Assembly: GCA_934590165.1 (NCBI GenBank)
Contig: CAKTOO010000016.1
Span: 4,360 to 68,359, forward strand
DNA length: 64,000 bases
Reading direction: 5' to 3'
From: an uncultured Dysosmobacter sp.
GTDB taxonomy: Bacteria; Bacillota; Clostridia; Oscillospirales; Oscillospiraceae
Shown: one piece after another, positions 18,911 through 27,793 of the stretch
Layout of the letters: each line of letters begins with the position of its first letter
How positions within the stretch are numbered: position 1 is the first letter of the stretch
The notes under the pieces: generated by a model
The model's database searches: none
The model's input: only the letters and a program-made list of their open reading frames with translations
What the model was told of the DNA's origin: nothing
Translations under genes and position numbers: made by a program

Positions 18911-19912
18911 TCAGTGCCAGTTCAGATAGTCGCTGGCATTCTCAGCGGTGACCATGGCGCAGGCAGTGTACATATCCTCGGGAGCGGTGCCGTTCACGAT
19001 GAGATTGTACAGGGCACTGACGCCCTCCTTGGCCATGACGCCGGGAGTCTGGGCCACGGTGGCGGTCATCTCACCTTTGACGATGGACTGTGCGCCGTCG
19101 GGGGAGCCGTCGAAGCCGATGACCTTCACGTCGCGTCCGGCGGCCTTCACAGCGGCGGCAGCGCCCAGGGCGCCGGTGTCATTGGTGACATAGATGCACT
19201 TCAGGTTGGGATAAGCGGTCAGCAGGTTCTCCGCGATACCCATGGCGGTGCCCTGGTCACCATTGCAGGGCTGGACCTCGCCCACCAACGTCACAGTGCC
19301 GGCGTCGGTAGCGGCTTTCACGCCGTCCAAATAGCCATTGGTACGGTCGGTGTGGCACTGGTTGCCCAGCATGCCGGTGATGATGGCGACTTCGCCCTCC
19401 ACATTTTCGGCGGTCCACTCGCCGGCCAGATAGCCGCCGTCGTAGTTGTTGGTGCCGATGAACGCGGCAACGTCGGCGCCGTCGTCAGCATTGGTGTCCA
19501 GGCAGATGACGGGGACATTCTTCTCGTTGGCCTTGACGATGGTGGGGACCACCTCGGAGGTGCCGCAGGGCACGATCAGCACACCGTCAACGCCTTTTTC
19601 CAGATAGGACTCGAACATGGTGATCTGTTCGTTGATGCCGTCCTCGGTGGGAGGCGCGGAGGCAACGATCTCAACCGTGTACTCGTCGTTGGACAGCGCG
19701 GCGGCAGCCTCCTCGGCAAACTGCTGCATGGCGACGAAGTAGGGGTTCGACAGAGTCTTGGGCAGCAGCGCAAAGGTCAGGGTCTTCTTTTCGGTGGTCT
19801 CCGTTGCCGCGGAAGCATCTGCCTCAGGAGCTTTTTCCTCTTTTTTGCCGCCGCAGGCAACCAGAGAGAGGCACAGAACCAGGGTCAGGGCCAGTGCAAG
19901 TACTCTTTTCAT
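18911..19912 (-). CDS. Sugar ABC transporter substrate-binding lipoprotein (RbsB-like)
   Basis: 333 aa, type I periplasmic-binding fold of the ribose/galactose/inositol group (Peripla_BP_4). It has a lipoprotein signal MKRVLALALTLVLCLSLVAC with lipobox LVAC, an acidic linker, then TFALLPKTLSNPYFVAMQQF. AGGAGG lies just before the ATG. It is the third gene of a three-component importer read on the minus strand. The ligand cannot be read directly; ribose, xylose, galactose or inositol are all possible. Confidence 0.92.
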   Translation of the reverse strand: MKRVLALALTLVLCLSLVACGGKKEEKAPEADASAATETTEKKTLTFALLPKTLSNPYFVAMQQFAEEAAAALSNDEYTVEIVASAPPTEDGINEQITMFESYLEKGVDGVLIVPCGTSEVVPTIVKANEKNVPVICLDTNADDGADVAAFIGTNNYDGGYLAGEWTAENVEGEVAIITGMLGNQCHTDRTNGYLDGVKAATDAGTVTLVGEVQPCNGDQGTAMGIAENLLTAYPNLKCIYVTNDTGALGAAAAVKAAGRDVKVIGFDGSPDGAQSIVKGEMTATVAQTPGVMAKEGVSALYNLIVNGTAPEDMYTACAMVTAENASDYLNWH

Positions 19913-19969
19913 GTTTGTTTCCTCCTAATTTTTTATATCTCAAAGCAGGGATTCTGCTTATGAGTTCGC

Positions 19970-20959
19970 TTAGTCCACACGCTTGGCGGCGCGGGCTTTG
20001 CGCTGGGTATCGATGATGACAGCGATCAGAATGACCGCGCCGGTAACGACCTGCTGGTAGTAAGTGGAGATCTCCAGCAGGACCATGGCGTTGCGGACGA
20101 TGGCGACCACGATGGCGCCCAGGACCGTGCCGAACACGGTGCCCTCGCCGCCCATGACGGAGGTTCCGCCCAGAACGGCCGCCGCGATAGCCTCCATCTC
20201 ATAGGACTGTCCGGCCGTTGCCTGCGCGGCGCCCAGACGGGAAACATAGACAATACCCGCGATGGACACCATGATGCCGGAGAGGATATACGCCTTGCAC
20301 TTGTTCCAGCGGGTCTTGATGCCGGACAGGCGGGCAGCCTCCTGGTTGGAGCCGACCGCCAGAATGAAGCGGCCGGTCGCCGTATAGGACAGGATGAACT
20401 GGCCCACGGCGGCGGCGATCAAAAAGATGTACACAGGCACCGGGAGGCCCAGTAAAGAGCCGGTGCCGATCCACTTAAACGCATCGTTGGTCAGGACGAT
20501 GGGGCTGGCCTGGGTAATGACCAGAGTCAGGCCGCGGCACAGATACATGGAGGCCAGGGTCGCAATGAACGGCGGAATGCTCAGACAGGAGATGATGGTT
20601 CCGTTAATGGAGCCGATGACCGCGCCCACCACCACGCTGGCCAGGATCGCCAGGGGGATCGAGCCCACATTCTGCACGATGTAGGCAGAGATGACGCCGA
20701 TCAGCGCCAGCAAAGAGCCTTGACTCAAATCAACACCGCCGGTCATCATGACGAACGACATGCCCAGTCCCATAATGACGTACACAGCGGCCTGCCGCAG
20801 GATGCCCATCAGATTGCTGGTACTGAGGAACATGGGAGACGCTATGGACAGGGCCACCACCAGAACGACCAGCGCAATGGCGGCGGTGATCCACGGAAAA
20901 TCAAATTTTATTTTTTTATGCTTCAGAGCTTTCTCCGGAGCTTCTTTGATCTTTCCCAT
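19970..20959 (-). CDS. Sugar ABC transporter permease (RbsC-like)
   Basis: 329 aa, membrane subunit of the CUT2 class. Key block: GLGMSFVMMTGGVDLSQGS near residue 65-83. An EAA-like segment (GSNQEAARLSGIK) lies near residue 205, and about nine hydrophobic segments are present. It forms the transporter with the adjacent ATPase and lipoprotein, 15 bases downstream of the ATPase stop. Confidence 0.93.
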   Translation of the reverse strand: MGKIKEAPEKALKHKKIKFDFPWITAAIALVVLVVALSIASPMFLSTSNLMGILRQAAVYVIMGLGMSFVMMTGGVDLSQGSLLALIGVISAYIVQNVGSIPLAILASVVVGAVIGSINGTIISCLSIPPFIATLASMYLCRGLTLVITQASPIVLTNDAFKWIGTGSLLGLPVPVYIFLIAAAVGQFILSYTATGRFILAVGSNQEAARLSGIKTRWNKCKAYILSGIMVSIAGIVYVSRLGAAQATAGQSYEMEAIAAAVLGGTSVMGGEGTVFGTVLGAIVVAIVRNAMVLLEISTYYQQVVTGAVILIAVIIDTQRKARAAKRVD

Positions 20960-20974
20960 CTGTTCTTACCCTCC

Positions 20975-22468
20975 TCAAATGGAATAACTCATGATTTTTT
21001 CCTGTGTGGCGTCAGCCCGGTCGATATTCGCTGTGATCCATCCGTCGCGCATGACGATCACGCGGTCACAGACGCCCAGAATCTCCGGCAGCTCCGACGA
21101 GATCACGATCACGGCCGCTCCCTGTGCCACCAGGTCATTGATGATCTGATAGATCTCGCTCTTGGCACCGACGTCGATGCCGCGGGTAGGCTCATCGAAG
21201 ATGTAGACATCGACCTCTGAGCAAAGCCACTTGGCAAACACCACCTTCTGCTGGTTGCCGCCGGACAGGAACTTCACCTGACGGTTGATGCCGGGCGTTT
21301 TGATGCGAAGCTTCTCACGGTATTCCTCCGAAACGACCGCTTCCTTTTTGTGGTCGATGATAAAGCCCTTGTAGAATTTCTTGGTCAGGGAAGCCAGTGT
21401 GATGTTTTCCTTGACGGATTTGGAGAGGATCAGACCTTCGGTCTTGCGGTCCTCCGGCAGATAGCCAATTCCCTGGCTGATGGCATCCCGGGGAGAGTTG
21501 ATCCTGACTTCCTTGCCGTGGACATAGATCTCACCCTTGGATCTGGGAATGGCGCCTACAATGGCCTTGGCGGTGGAGGTCCGTCCGGAGCCCACCAGGC
21601 CCGAAAAGCCCAGCACCTCGCCTTTATGGACTTGAAAAGAGATGTCGTATATGGTGTTGGGCACCTCAAGCCCCCTGACCTCCAGCGCCACCTCGCCGAT
21701 GTGGCTTTCACGGGCCGGGAACTTTTCATCCAGTGTGCGGCCAACGATCATGTTGATGACCTGATCCATGTCGGCCACCTTGCAGTTTTCGATCTCGCCG
21801 GTCAGCGCGCCGTCCCGGAAAATGGTGGCCCGGTCGCCGATCTGCTTGATCTCCTCCATACGGTGGGACACATAGATAAAGGTGACGCCCTTTTTCTTCA
21901 GTGTCTCAATAATGCGGAACAAATTGCTGATCTCGTTGTCAGACAGAGACGAGGTGGGCTCATCCAAAATGATGATGGACGGATTCTGGGAGAACACCTT
22001 TACGATCTCCACGATCTGCTGGTCCGCCACAGACAGCCGCCGCACCTGCGCCCGGGGATTGATATGGTCAACGCCCAGCTCCCGAATCCACCGGTCGCAT
22101 TCCTCATATGTACGCTTCCAGTCGATCGCGCCTGCTTTGTTTCGGAGCTCACGGGACAGGAACACGTTTTCCGCCACATTCAGATGGGGGATCAAGCTAT
22201 TCTCCTGGAACACCGTACCGATCCCCAGCTTTCTGGAGTGAAGAATATCCTGGATCTTGACAGGCACGTCGTTCAGGTAGATGACGCTGCCTTCATCCGC
22301 CTGATAAACGCCGGTGAGGATCTTGATCAGTGTGGACTTGCCCGCACCATTTTCACCCAACAGGACATGTACGTCTCCGCGGTGTATCTCAAAAGACACA
22401 TCCTTCAGTGCTTTCACACCGGGAAATGTCTTTGATATGTTTTCAAACCGCAAAATGCTGTCAGACAT
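20975..22468 (-). CDS. Sugar ABC transporter ATPase with two ABC domains (RbsA-like)
   Basis: 497-aa tandem ATPase of the CUT2 importers. Domain 1 has GENGAGKST near residue 38-46 and Walker B IIILDEPTSSL. Domain 2 has the typical altered P-loop GLVGSGRTS, signature LSGGNQQKVVFAKWL and Walker B VYIFDEPTRGIDVG. The length is normal. It is the first gene of the cluster, about 50 bases behind a consensus promoter. Confidence 0.95.
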   Translation of the reverse strand: MSDSILRFENISKTFPGVKALKDVSFEIHRGDVHVLLGENGAGKSTLIKILTGVYQADEGSVIYLNDVPVKIQDILHSRKLGIGTVFQENSLIPHLNVAENVFLSRELRNKAGAIDWKRTYEECDRWIRELGVDHINPRAQVRRLSVADQQIVEIVKVFSQNPSIIILDEPTSSLSDNEISNLFRIIETLKKKGVTFIYVSHRMEEIKQIGDRATIFRDGALTGEIENCKVADMDQVINMIVGRTLDEKFPARESHIGEVALEVRGLEVPNTIYDISFQVHKGEVLGFSGLVGSGRTSTAKAIVGAIPRSKGEIYVHGKEVRINSPRDAISQGIGYLPEDRKTEGLILSKSVKENITLASLTKKFYKGFIIDHKKEAVVSEEYREKLRIKTPGINRQVKFLSGGNQQKVVFAKWLCSEVDVYIFDEPTRGIDVGAKSEIYQIINDLVAQGAAVIVISSELPEILGVCDRVIVMRDGWITANIDRADATQEKIMSYSI

Positions 22469-22520
22469 TGCTCCTTGGCACCCTCTTTCTCCAATTGTTT
22501 CAGCTTTTTTTATAATAAAA

Positions 22521-22549
22521 ATTATATTTTGGCCACTTTACTTGTTCAA
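22521..22549 (-). promoter_or_regulatory. Promoter of the sugar ABC cluster
   Basis: On the minus strand: TTGAAC (22549-22544), 17-base spacer, TATAAT (22526-22521). The spacer and flank are AT-rich, suitable for LacI or CRP-like control, but no clear operator palindrome was found. Confidence 0.7.
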
Positions 22550-22949
22550 TCATTTCAAACCAAAAAAAGTTTCAAAAGAACGAAAATTTTTTCGTCCAGA
22601 AAACGTCCGGTCAGCCTGCCCGTATATTGTTAATGTATGACCCATTGGTAGCTATAAAAACCATATTTTTTGAAACAAAATCATCCCATCAGAGCAAAAT
22701 TCTGACGGGATGCCTGGATTGAAGATCCGCGGCAAAGGAGAATGGGTTTTCACTTCCGTCTCTCTCCGGAAGTTAAAAAACACATATTCCGCCTGGAATA
22801 ACACACAGAGTTTTGGGGCAGCCTCCGCCAGTTCTGCACGCCTGAATTTTTGATAGGCCGTGCAAAGCGGCCCTTCTTTTTAGCAGAATGACCGCTGGGC
22901 CATCGGATAATGTTTAACGGAAATCGTAAAATTGTGAAAGAAAAGCAGA
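22550..22949. other. Intergenic stretch with one hairpin
   Basis: No convincing gene. A 12-bp stem with one G-T pair (22682-22693 with 22701-22712) is followed on the minus strand by ATTTTGTTT, so it could be a relic terminator. The right part may contain decayed upstream sequence of the AraC relic. Confidence 0.5.
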
Positions 22950-23584
22950 TTGTGGAAAATATGCATTCCAACTAGGCAGCGACCAGGATGTCCAGCCGGA
23001 GGATGTAAAAACGGCACCATAAATCTCCTGCCGGACATTCCGAATGCAGACCGTGTCATCCGCTCCATTTCCACATTCAATAAGAAAACCATCCGCAAGG
23101 ATTTTGAGCTGCTGGCGGATATCAATTACCCGGTCAACACCATTCTGGCAGACCCCCGAGGGACTACCGCAAAATTCTGACACGAACGACCCTGGATGAT
23201 ATGCTGCGGGAGCTGTACCTCTTTGTTGCCCGGATCCGCGATTTTTTGAATAAAAATGTAAACGCCAATCAACGTGTGGCCGAGCGGGCCAAGGCGTATA
23301 TTGAAACGCATTACTCAAATTCGAGCCTGACGCCGGACCAGGTGGCAGGAGAAATGGGCATCTCCCCCAACTATTTCAGTGCTCTGTTCAAACAGAGCAC
23401 CGGTAGTTCTTTCATCAATTACCTGACCAATGTGCGTATTTCTCACGCGAAAGGACTGCTCAAGAGCGGAACTAGCAAGACCTATGAGGTCGCCATGCGC
23501 TGTGGCTATGAAAACCCAACCTATTTTTCAACGATCTTCAAGCGCAGGACCGGCGTTTCCCCATCAGAATATCGGGGCGACTGA
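22950..23584 (+). pseudogene. Frameshifted AraC-family regulator
   Basis: The C-terminal 127 codons (23201-23584) form a complete AraC DNA-binding domain with two HTHs: LTPDQVAGEMGISPNYFSAL and YEVAMRCGYENPTYFSTIF, ending in the usual FKRRTGVSPSEYR. In-frame codons extend upstream to about 23160 (DYRKILTRTT). Before that the coding sense passes to another frame (KDFELLADINYPVNTILADP, ending 23180). The junction is the run of C near 23155-23160, so a one-base indel probably broke the gene. No start codon or ribosome site is clear for the shorter piece, although a truncated DNA-binding protein could still be made. Confidence 0.6.
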
Positions 23585-23922
23585 GGGAAAATTTTGTAAC
23601 CCCATCGCTGAATGCCACATCGTTCCGGGATATCGGACAAGGCAAGGCCGGACGCCGGCAGAGCAATCGGACATCGTGTATGAATTCTTTACACACACCG
23701 TCCGAAGTGTAAAAGGACCTGACCAATTTCAGAGAAAACACATTTTCCTTATTATAGAAAACCACCGCAAGCAGCTTGTGCTTGCGGTGGTTGTTAGGCG
23801 ACTTCATTCCGGATATTTTCGTTTCTTAACCCGAATCGAGACCCAGCGTAGCGGATTCGATTCGGAAAGGAGGGGCAAGGGAGCGGGCGGATGACGTTCT
23901 TTTGTTCCGCAAAGATAAAAGA
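23585..23922. other. Intergenic stretch with a hairpin
   Basis: No gene seen. A strong 13-bp stem lies at 23761-23773 with 23779-23791; on the minus strand it is followed by TTTTCTATAAT, on the plus strand by a weak TTGTT, so it may end transcription from either side. Inverted sequence around GACGTTCTTTT occurs near 23893 and 23920. Confidence 0.5.
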
Positions 23923-23954
23923 ACGTCGGAGCAAAGCGGACTTTGCTCCGACGT
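23923..23954 (-). terminator. Terminator of the tRNA-Ser pair
   Basis: 14-bp perfect arms (23923-23936 and 23941-23954), four-base loop, then TTCTTTTAT on the minus strand directly after the CCA end of tRNA-Ser(GCU). Confidence 0.75.
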
Positions 23955-24046
23955 GGCGCAGAAGGAGGGATTTGAACCCTCGCGCCGGTTTTATCCAGCC
24001 TACTCCCTTAGCAGGGGAGCCCCTTCGGCCTCTTGGGTACTTCTGC
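23954..24046 (-). tRNA. tRNA-Ser (anticodon GCU)
   Basis: 93 bases including encoded CCA. Acceptor stem GCAGAAG pairs with CTTCTGC, a long variable arm of class II is present, and the anticodon loop CTGCTAA gives GCU, decoding AGC/AGU. It is 25 bases downstream of another tRNA-Ser on the same strand. Confidence 0.93.
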
Positions 24047-24071
24047 AAATGACATATGAATTTAAAAAAAG

Positions 24072-24159
24072 TGGCGGAGAGAGTGGGATTCGAACCCACG
24101 GACGCTTGCACGTCGCCGGTTTTCAAGACCGGTTCCTTCAACCGCTCGGACATCTCTCC
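24072..24159 (-). tRNA. tRNA-Ser (anticodon UGA)
   Basis: 88 bases with encoded CCA. Acceptor GGAGAGA pairs with TCTCTCC, a long variable arm is present, and the anticodon loop CTTGAAA gives UGA, decoding UCN. First gene of a two-tRNA transcript. Confidence 0.94.
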
Positions 24160-24195
24160 ATGGTGAAAGCTGTCCGCCGTCCGAACACTTTTGAC

Positions 24196-24225
24196 ATGAT
24201 ACCATACAACTGCTGGCTTTGTCAA
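24196..24225 (-). promoter_or_regulatory. Promoter of the tRNA-Ser pair
   Basis: On the minus strand: TTGACA (24225-24220), 18-base spacer, TATCAT (24201-24196), about 37 bases before the tRNA. Confidence 0.75.
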
Positions 24226-24280
24226 CAAGTTTTCTCCGAATCCTTTTCAGAAAAAATTTTAAAAAAATTGAAATTAGGGG

Positions 24281-24309
24281 TTGCAATTTTATAACAACCA
24301 TGTTAGTAT
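24281..24309 (+). promoter_or_regulatory. Promoter of tRNA-Pro
   Basis: -35 TTGCAA (24281-24286), 17-base spacer, -10 TAGTAT (24304-24309), with an A/T-rich upstream region, 41 bases before the tRNA. Confidence 0.6.
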
Positions 24310-24350
24310 ATATAAGCTGACTGCGAGAAGCACAGCAAAAAAGAGAATAT

Positions 24351-24455
<105 letters not shown>

Positions 24456-24525
24456 TCTTTTTGCTTTATAAGTTTTCAACTATTTTGTAAAGATTGAATC
24501 TATTGCAAAATCACTACTAAAACAA

Positions 24526-25683
24526 TCAAAGATTATCCGTGATCTTTCGGAGGTCGTCCAGGTCCACGTCTTGATAATAACGTAACTGTTCATCGCTGGA
24601 ATGGCCGATCAGAGCCAGTTTGTCCTTGTCAGCACCGTCTACCCGCTTCATCAGCGTGGCGAAGGTATGACGGCAAGAGTGCGGCGTGTATGTGTGTTTC
24701 TGCTGACCGTGTACCTCGAAGATCGGATTTTCCAGCTTCAGCGCTTCCAGCACCCCGTAAAACATGGCGCGATATCCGCGGATAGTCAGTGTGCTTCCGT
24801 CTTTCCCACAAAACACCTGCCCGGTTTTCTTCCCGGCAGTCAACCGGTCTATGATGGGCTGTATCTTGGGAGAAACCGTTACTGTCCGGTTTTTACCGGC
24901 TTCTGTTTTTGCGCCGCCCACAAAAGCTCTCTCTTTTGCGCTATAATCCTCCACGCGGAGCGCCAGGAGCTCCGAAGGCCGGAATCCAAGGTAACACTGC
25001 GCCAGCACGTAGTCGGCGCCTGGGACGCTCTCAGAGGCCTTTCTGATGGCCTCCAGATAATCCATCGGTAAACCGACGCCGCCGGCACCGTTGTCGCCAG
25101 AGATCGTAAGGTAGTCCGCCAGATTCAGCTTTTCCGGGAAGTATCCCCGGGGGATGCCGTACTTGTACATGAGGCCCACCGTGGTCCTCATATTTTTTCT
25201 TGTGGATTTCCCTCGGGGGCACTCATCAATGCATTCCTGCAGATCATCGATGTCGATGTCAGCGACCTTCTGTGCAAAAAGCGGCTTAAAATATTTGACA
25301 GCCGATTTGTAACAGGTGATGGTATCCGGTCCGGCCTTATGAGTCGGCAGCCATAAGTCATAGAGCTGCTTAAAGGTCGTTGCGGCCTTCCGCTCCGCCT
25401 TTCCTGCAGCTGTGTTTTCCCGGTTCAGGGTGGGCAGCGCGGCCACGGCGTCTTTTTTCTTTTCGAAGCATTTGGACACGGTGACCCTGTGTTTCTTTCC
25501 GTTATCGTCCAGATAATAACCGCATGTCTTGATGGCAATATATCTGCCGTTTTTCAACTGGTAGACACTACCCTGTCCGTTTCCCCTGCTTTTTGTCCTT
25601 TGATTTCGCACTTCTTGCTTGGCGCCGCACTGGCAGCAATATGGTCCGTCCGGCACAGTCTGCTTGCATTTCCGGCAGATCAT
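24526..25683 (-). CDS. int: Tyrosine-type prophage integrase
   Basis: 385 aa from the ATG at 25683. It opens with a zinc ribbon (CRKC then CCQCG, residues 3-21), then an Arm/AP2-like segment around NGQGSVYQLKNGRYIAIKT and an SAM-like core-binding domain. The C-terminal catalytic domain shows the Arg in GFRPSELLALR, HxxR in PHSCRHTFATLM, the His in LIGHSSDEQ and the nucleophilic Tyr in the LRYYQD segment. It recombines attP with the tRNA-Pro site. The start at 25683 follows GGGGAGGGGG; upstream in-frame codons lie over a terminator hairpin. It is next to attL and reads toward it, the usual arrangement. Confidence 0.93.
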   Translation of the reverse strand: MICRKCKQTVPDGPYCCQCGAKQEVRNQRTKSRGNGQGSVYQLKNGRYIAIKTCGYYLDDNGKKHRVTVSKCFEKKKDAVAALPTLNRENTAAGKAERKAATTFKQLYDLWLPTHKAGPDTITCYKSAVKYFKPLFAQKVADIDIDDLQECIDECPRGKSTRKNMRTTVGLMYKYGIPRGYFPEKLNLADYLTISGDNGAGGVGLPMDYLEAIRKASESVPGADYVLAQCYLGFRPSELLALRVEDYSAKERAFVGGAKTEAGKNRTVTVSPKIQPIIDRLTAGKKTGQVFCGKDGSTLTIRGYRAMFYGVLEALKLENPIFEVHGQQKHTYTPHSCRHTFATLMKRVDGADKDKLALIGHSSDEQLRYYQDVDLDDLRKITDNL

Positions 25684-25708
25684 AGCGCCACCCCCTCCCC
25701 TTTTGAAG

Positions 25709-25735
25709 AAACGCCCCGGAGCTCCGGGGCGTTTT
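25709..25735 (-). terminator. Hairpin between integrase and XRE membrane protein
   Basis: Perfect 13-bp inverted repeat centred at 25721/25722 with T-rich flanks on both sides. Probably ends the XRE-TM transcript. Confidence 0.6.
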
Positions 25736-25736
25736 A

Positions 25737-26237
25737 TTATTTGCATTTGCGCGGAGCATCATCCACCGTAACATAGCGGATAGATCCGTCCGACGGGTTG
25801 ATGATATCCCAGTACAGCCGGGCCACCATGACCATGGTGAGCAGCTGCATAATGATGCCGGCAACGACTACCAGGATGGTGGCACTCCGCCACCACTTGC
25901 GGTCCTTGCGGACTTCATACATGGCTGTTTTGTGGGCCTCCTCCTGGATGGCCACGGTCTTGCAGACCAGCGCGGCCAGTTTTTCCGGGTCCATCGGAAG
26001 ATCTTCCGGAAGAAGATCCCGCACATCCATGTCCGGCTTTGGCAGCCCCGCCAGCTCGTCAATGGTGCAGCCCAGCGCCGTGGCCATGCGCTTGAGGGTG
26101 TCCATGCTGGGATTTTGTGTGGCGCTGGCGCGAATTTTGTTGATAGTGTCCGCCGGGAGATTTGCCGCCGAAGCAAACTCCGCCGTGGTCATGTTTTTCA
26201 GCTCCTGGTAGTATTTCACGTTTTCGGCCAGGGACAT
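25737..26237 (-). CDS. XRE-family protein with C-terminal membrane anchor
   Basis: 166 aa. The N-terminal HTH_3 (residues 5-65) contains TTAEFASAANLPADTINKI. After a charged linker comes a hydrophobic segment at 117-142 and a short hydrophilic tail. ATAGGAGG precedes the ATG. A membrane-tethered DNA-binding protein beside the integrase is found in several Clostridia prophages; it may sense the envelope state or act as an accessory repressor. The function here is inference. Confidence 0.7.
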   Translation of the reverse strand: MSLAENVKYYQELKNMTTAEFASAANLPADTINKIRASATQNPSMDTLKRMATALGCTIDELAGLPKPDMDVRDLLPEDLPMDPEKLAALVCKTVAIQEEAHKTAMYEVRKDRKWWRSATILVVVAGIIMQLLTMVMVARLYWDIINPSDGSIRYVTVDDAPRKCK

Positions 26238-26545
26238 TTTTGCCGCCTCCTATTCAGCTTGATTTGCCGTTCAAGCGTCCCTACTTGCCGCCCTTTCGGC
26301 GGCTTGCCATGTTTGCATATTGTATTTGCCGCGCCGGTTTTGCTATGGTCAAGCCAGACCCAGGAGAGGCCGGGCGCCCCATGAAACACCTGCGGCGCAG
26401 GGACCGAGGCCCGGTAGACCACCAGGCACCGGCCTCTTTTGCGGTCAGATCAGACCGCCATCCTCTCTCACGGGCTCGTCGGTCTCCGAACCGGCGGGCC
26501 CGCCCTCAAAAAGTAAATTCAATTTATTGTTGCCACAGCAAAATA
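26238..26545. other. Intergenic stretch inside the lysogeny block
   Basis: About 300 GC-rich bases. A 68-codon minus-strand frame covers part of it but runs through the ribosome site of the XRE-TM gene and has an unconvincing product. No clear promoter was placed. Confidence 0.5.
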
Positions 26546-26572
26546 CCGGATCACATTGTCTCTTCGGATGCA
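26546..26572. repeat. 3'-end repeat, copy A
   Basis: 27 bases, 26 identical to 27767-27793. It covers the last codons and stop of the nuclease gene on the minus strand. Weaker similarity to the rest of the copy B/C unit (AATTTATT and TTGCC) continues to about 26526. Confidence 0.7.
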
Positions 26573-27351
26573 GTGGACTTTTCCTTGTTGGCTGCGGGTT
26601 TTACTACGGGTTTCAGGGCCTTAGTAACTTTCTTTTTAGCATCCGCTGCTTTCTCGACATCCAGAACTTCCCGCTTTAAAGTCTCATTCAGAATGATGTC
26701 GTAGATCTCTTCATTGCTTACCTTTGAGTCTGCCCCCATCTTCTTGAGCACTTTCTTTACGGCGTCGATCACAGGCTCGCTCAGGAGGACTTGTCCAATG
26801 GTAAATTTATTCAAAAGCTGCTTCTGAGTATGGTAGTCCTCCAGATAGGACACCTTGCTGGACTTGGTCATAGCCTCCCGCGTGAGGCAATAGATTTGTT
26901 CCAAATCGCTGGCCTTTTTAACGCTCACAGAGGTCAGGTCAAATTCATAGACCAATTCAGTATCAATGGGCTTGGCGAAAATGATCTTGTAGATCTTCCA
27001 TTGAACGCCGTTAGTCAGGACGACCCAATCAATACCGGAGTTTGATCCATAGTCCACGGCTTGTTTGATATGCTGTGCTTTCAGATCCAAACCGGCGGCC
27101 TTGACCTCAATGAGAATGCGGGGAGTATTATCCAGTTTGATAGCCAGGTCGCAGTATGTATGCTTGATGGCATACTCAGAGGTAATTTCTGTGTATTTGT
27201 TGTAGCCAAAAATATCGGCTAGAACATCCATCAGGATTGTAACTGTATCGCTCTCGTTGATGTCCTGGTCTCTGGCTCTCATCAGGATCGGCTGATATCT
27301 TTTCAGGCCGGCAGCGATGCGGTCTTTTACTTTGGCGGGTACAGTTATCAT
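26551..27351 (-). CDS. HsdR_N-like PD-(D/E)XK nuclease-domain protein
   Basis: 266 aa from the ATG at 27351, preceded by GGGAGGAAT. Residues ~20-130 match the N-terminal nuclease domain of type I restriction HsdR proteins, with active-site pattern D68 (YCDLAIK) and E82-x-K84 (LIEVKA). No helicase or methylase follows, so it is a free-standing nuclease-like protein. The C-terminal 60 residues are Lys/Ala/Glu-rich and end ASEETM, nearly the same end as the phage repressor (ASEEAM). It is expressed in the lysogenic direction and could be a defence or superinfection gene; that is inference. Confidence 0.75.
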   Translation of the reverse strand: MITVPAKVKDRIAAGLKRYQPILMRARDQDINESDTVTILMDVLADIFGYNKYTEITSEYAIKHTYCDLAIKLDNTPRILIEVKAAGLDLKAQHIKQAVDYGSNSGIDWVVLTNGVQWKIYKIIFAKPIDTELVYEFDLTSVSVKKASDLEQIYCLTREAMTKSSKVSYLEDYHTQKQLLNKFTIGQVLLSEPVIDAVKKVLKKMGADSKVSNEEIYDIILNETLKREVLDVEKAADAKKKVTKALKPVVKPAANKEKSTASEETM

Positions 27352-27380
27352 AATATTCCTCCCACTACGGTGCCCTAATT

Positions 27381-27427
27381 GGACACAATTTATTTTTTGC
27401 CCCACTTTAGGGGCTGTATCACATTGC
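27381..27427. repeat. 3'-end repeat, copy B
   Basis: 47 bases matching 27734-27780 at 45 positions. It holds a 5-bp stem GCCCC/GGGGC (27399-27414) and the stop codon of the coiled-coil gene. Confidence 0.85.
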
Positions 27428-27703
27428 TTTCAATTCAGCGATCTCTTTGGACATGGAGCGGATGACAGACTTCATGAACACGATTTCATCCTCCAGGGCG
27501 TCCAGACGGCTTTTGGGAGCCATCGTTTCCAAAAGCGTTTTTTGCCCTTCCGCCAAGGATTGGATCTGCGGCTCCATACGGTTTTCAATATCCAGCCTGA
27601 CAATGGCCACATCCTGCCGGAGAGCGTCCATGTCCTTTCTCATATCGCCGACAGTGCTTTTCAAGTCGTTCATCAATTCCAGGATCTTCTCTTCATTGTC
27701 CAT
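27419..27703 (-). CDS. Small coiled-coil protein of the lysogeny block
   Basis: 94 aa from the ATG at 27703, about 10 bases after AAGGA. Almost wholly heptad-like: charged residues alternate with Leu/Met/Ile from residue 5 to the end (KILELMNDLKSTVGDMRKDM and further), so it probably forms a long parallel coil. No known catalytic motif. It is flanked by two near-identical 47-bp repeats, so it looks like an inserted cassette between repressor and nuclease genes. Confidence 0.6.
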   Translation of the reverse strand: MDNEEKILELMNDLKSTVGDMRKDMDALRQDVAIVRLDIENRMEPQIQSLAEGQKTLLETMAPKSRLDALEDEIVFMKSVIRSMSKEIAELKAM

Positions 27704-27733
27704 ACAATGCTTCCTTTCTTCGACATACAAATC

Positions 27734-27793
27734 GGACACAATTTATTTTTTGCCCCACTTTAGGGGCCGGATCACATTGCCTCTTCGGATGCA
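27734..27793. repeat. 3'-end repeat, copy C
   Basis: Bases 27734-27780 match copy B; bases 27767-27793 match copy A. It covers the end of the repressor gene and is the only copy that contains both parts, so it is the likely parent. Confidence 0.8.

Noticed and set aside
18611..19963. 450-codon plus-strand open frame opposite the sugar-binding lipoprotein
   Set aside because: Composition and low-complexity product are those of an antisense shadow; the minus strand has a clear lipoprotein.
24492..24499. GATTGAAT near attL, inverted at 63907-63914 near attR, as integrase arm sites
   Set aside because: Only eight bases and AT-rich; too likely by chance to call.
26216..26422. 68-codon minus-strand frame upstream of the XRE membrane protein
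   Set aside because: It runs through the ribosome site of the next gene, has no convincing start and no family resemblance.
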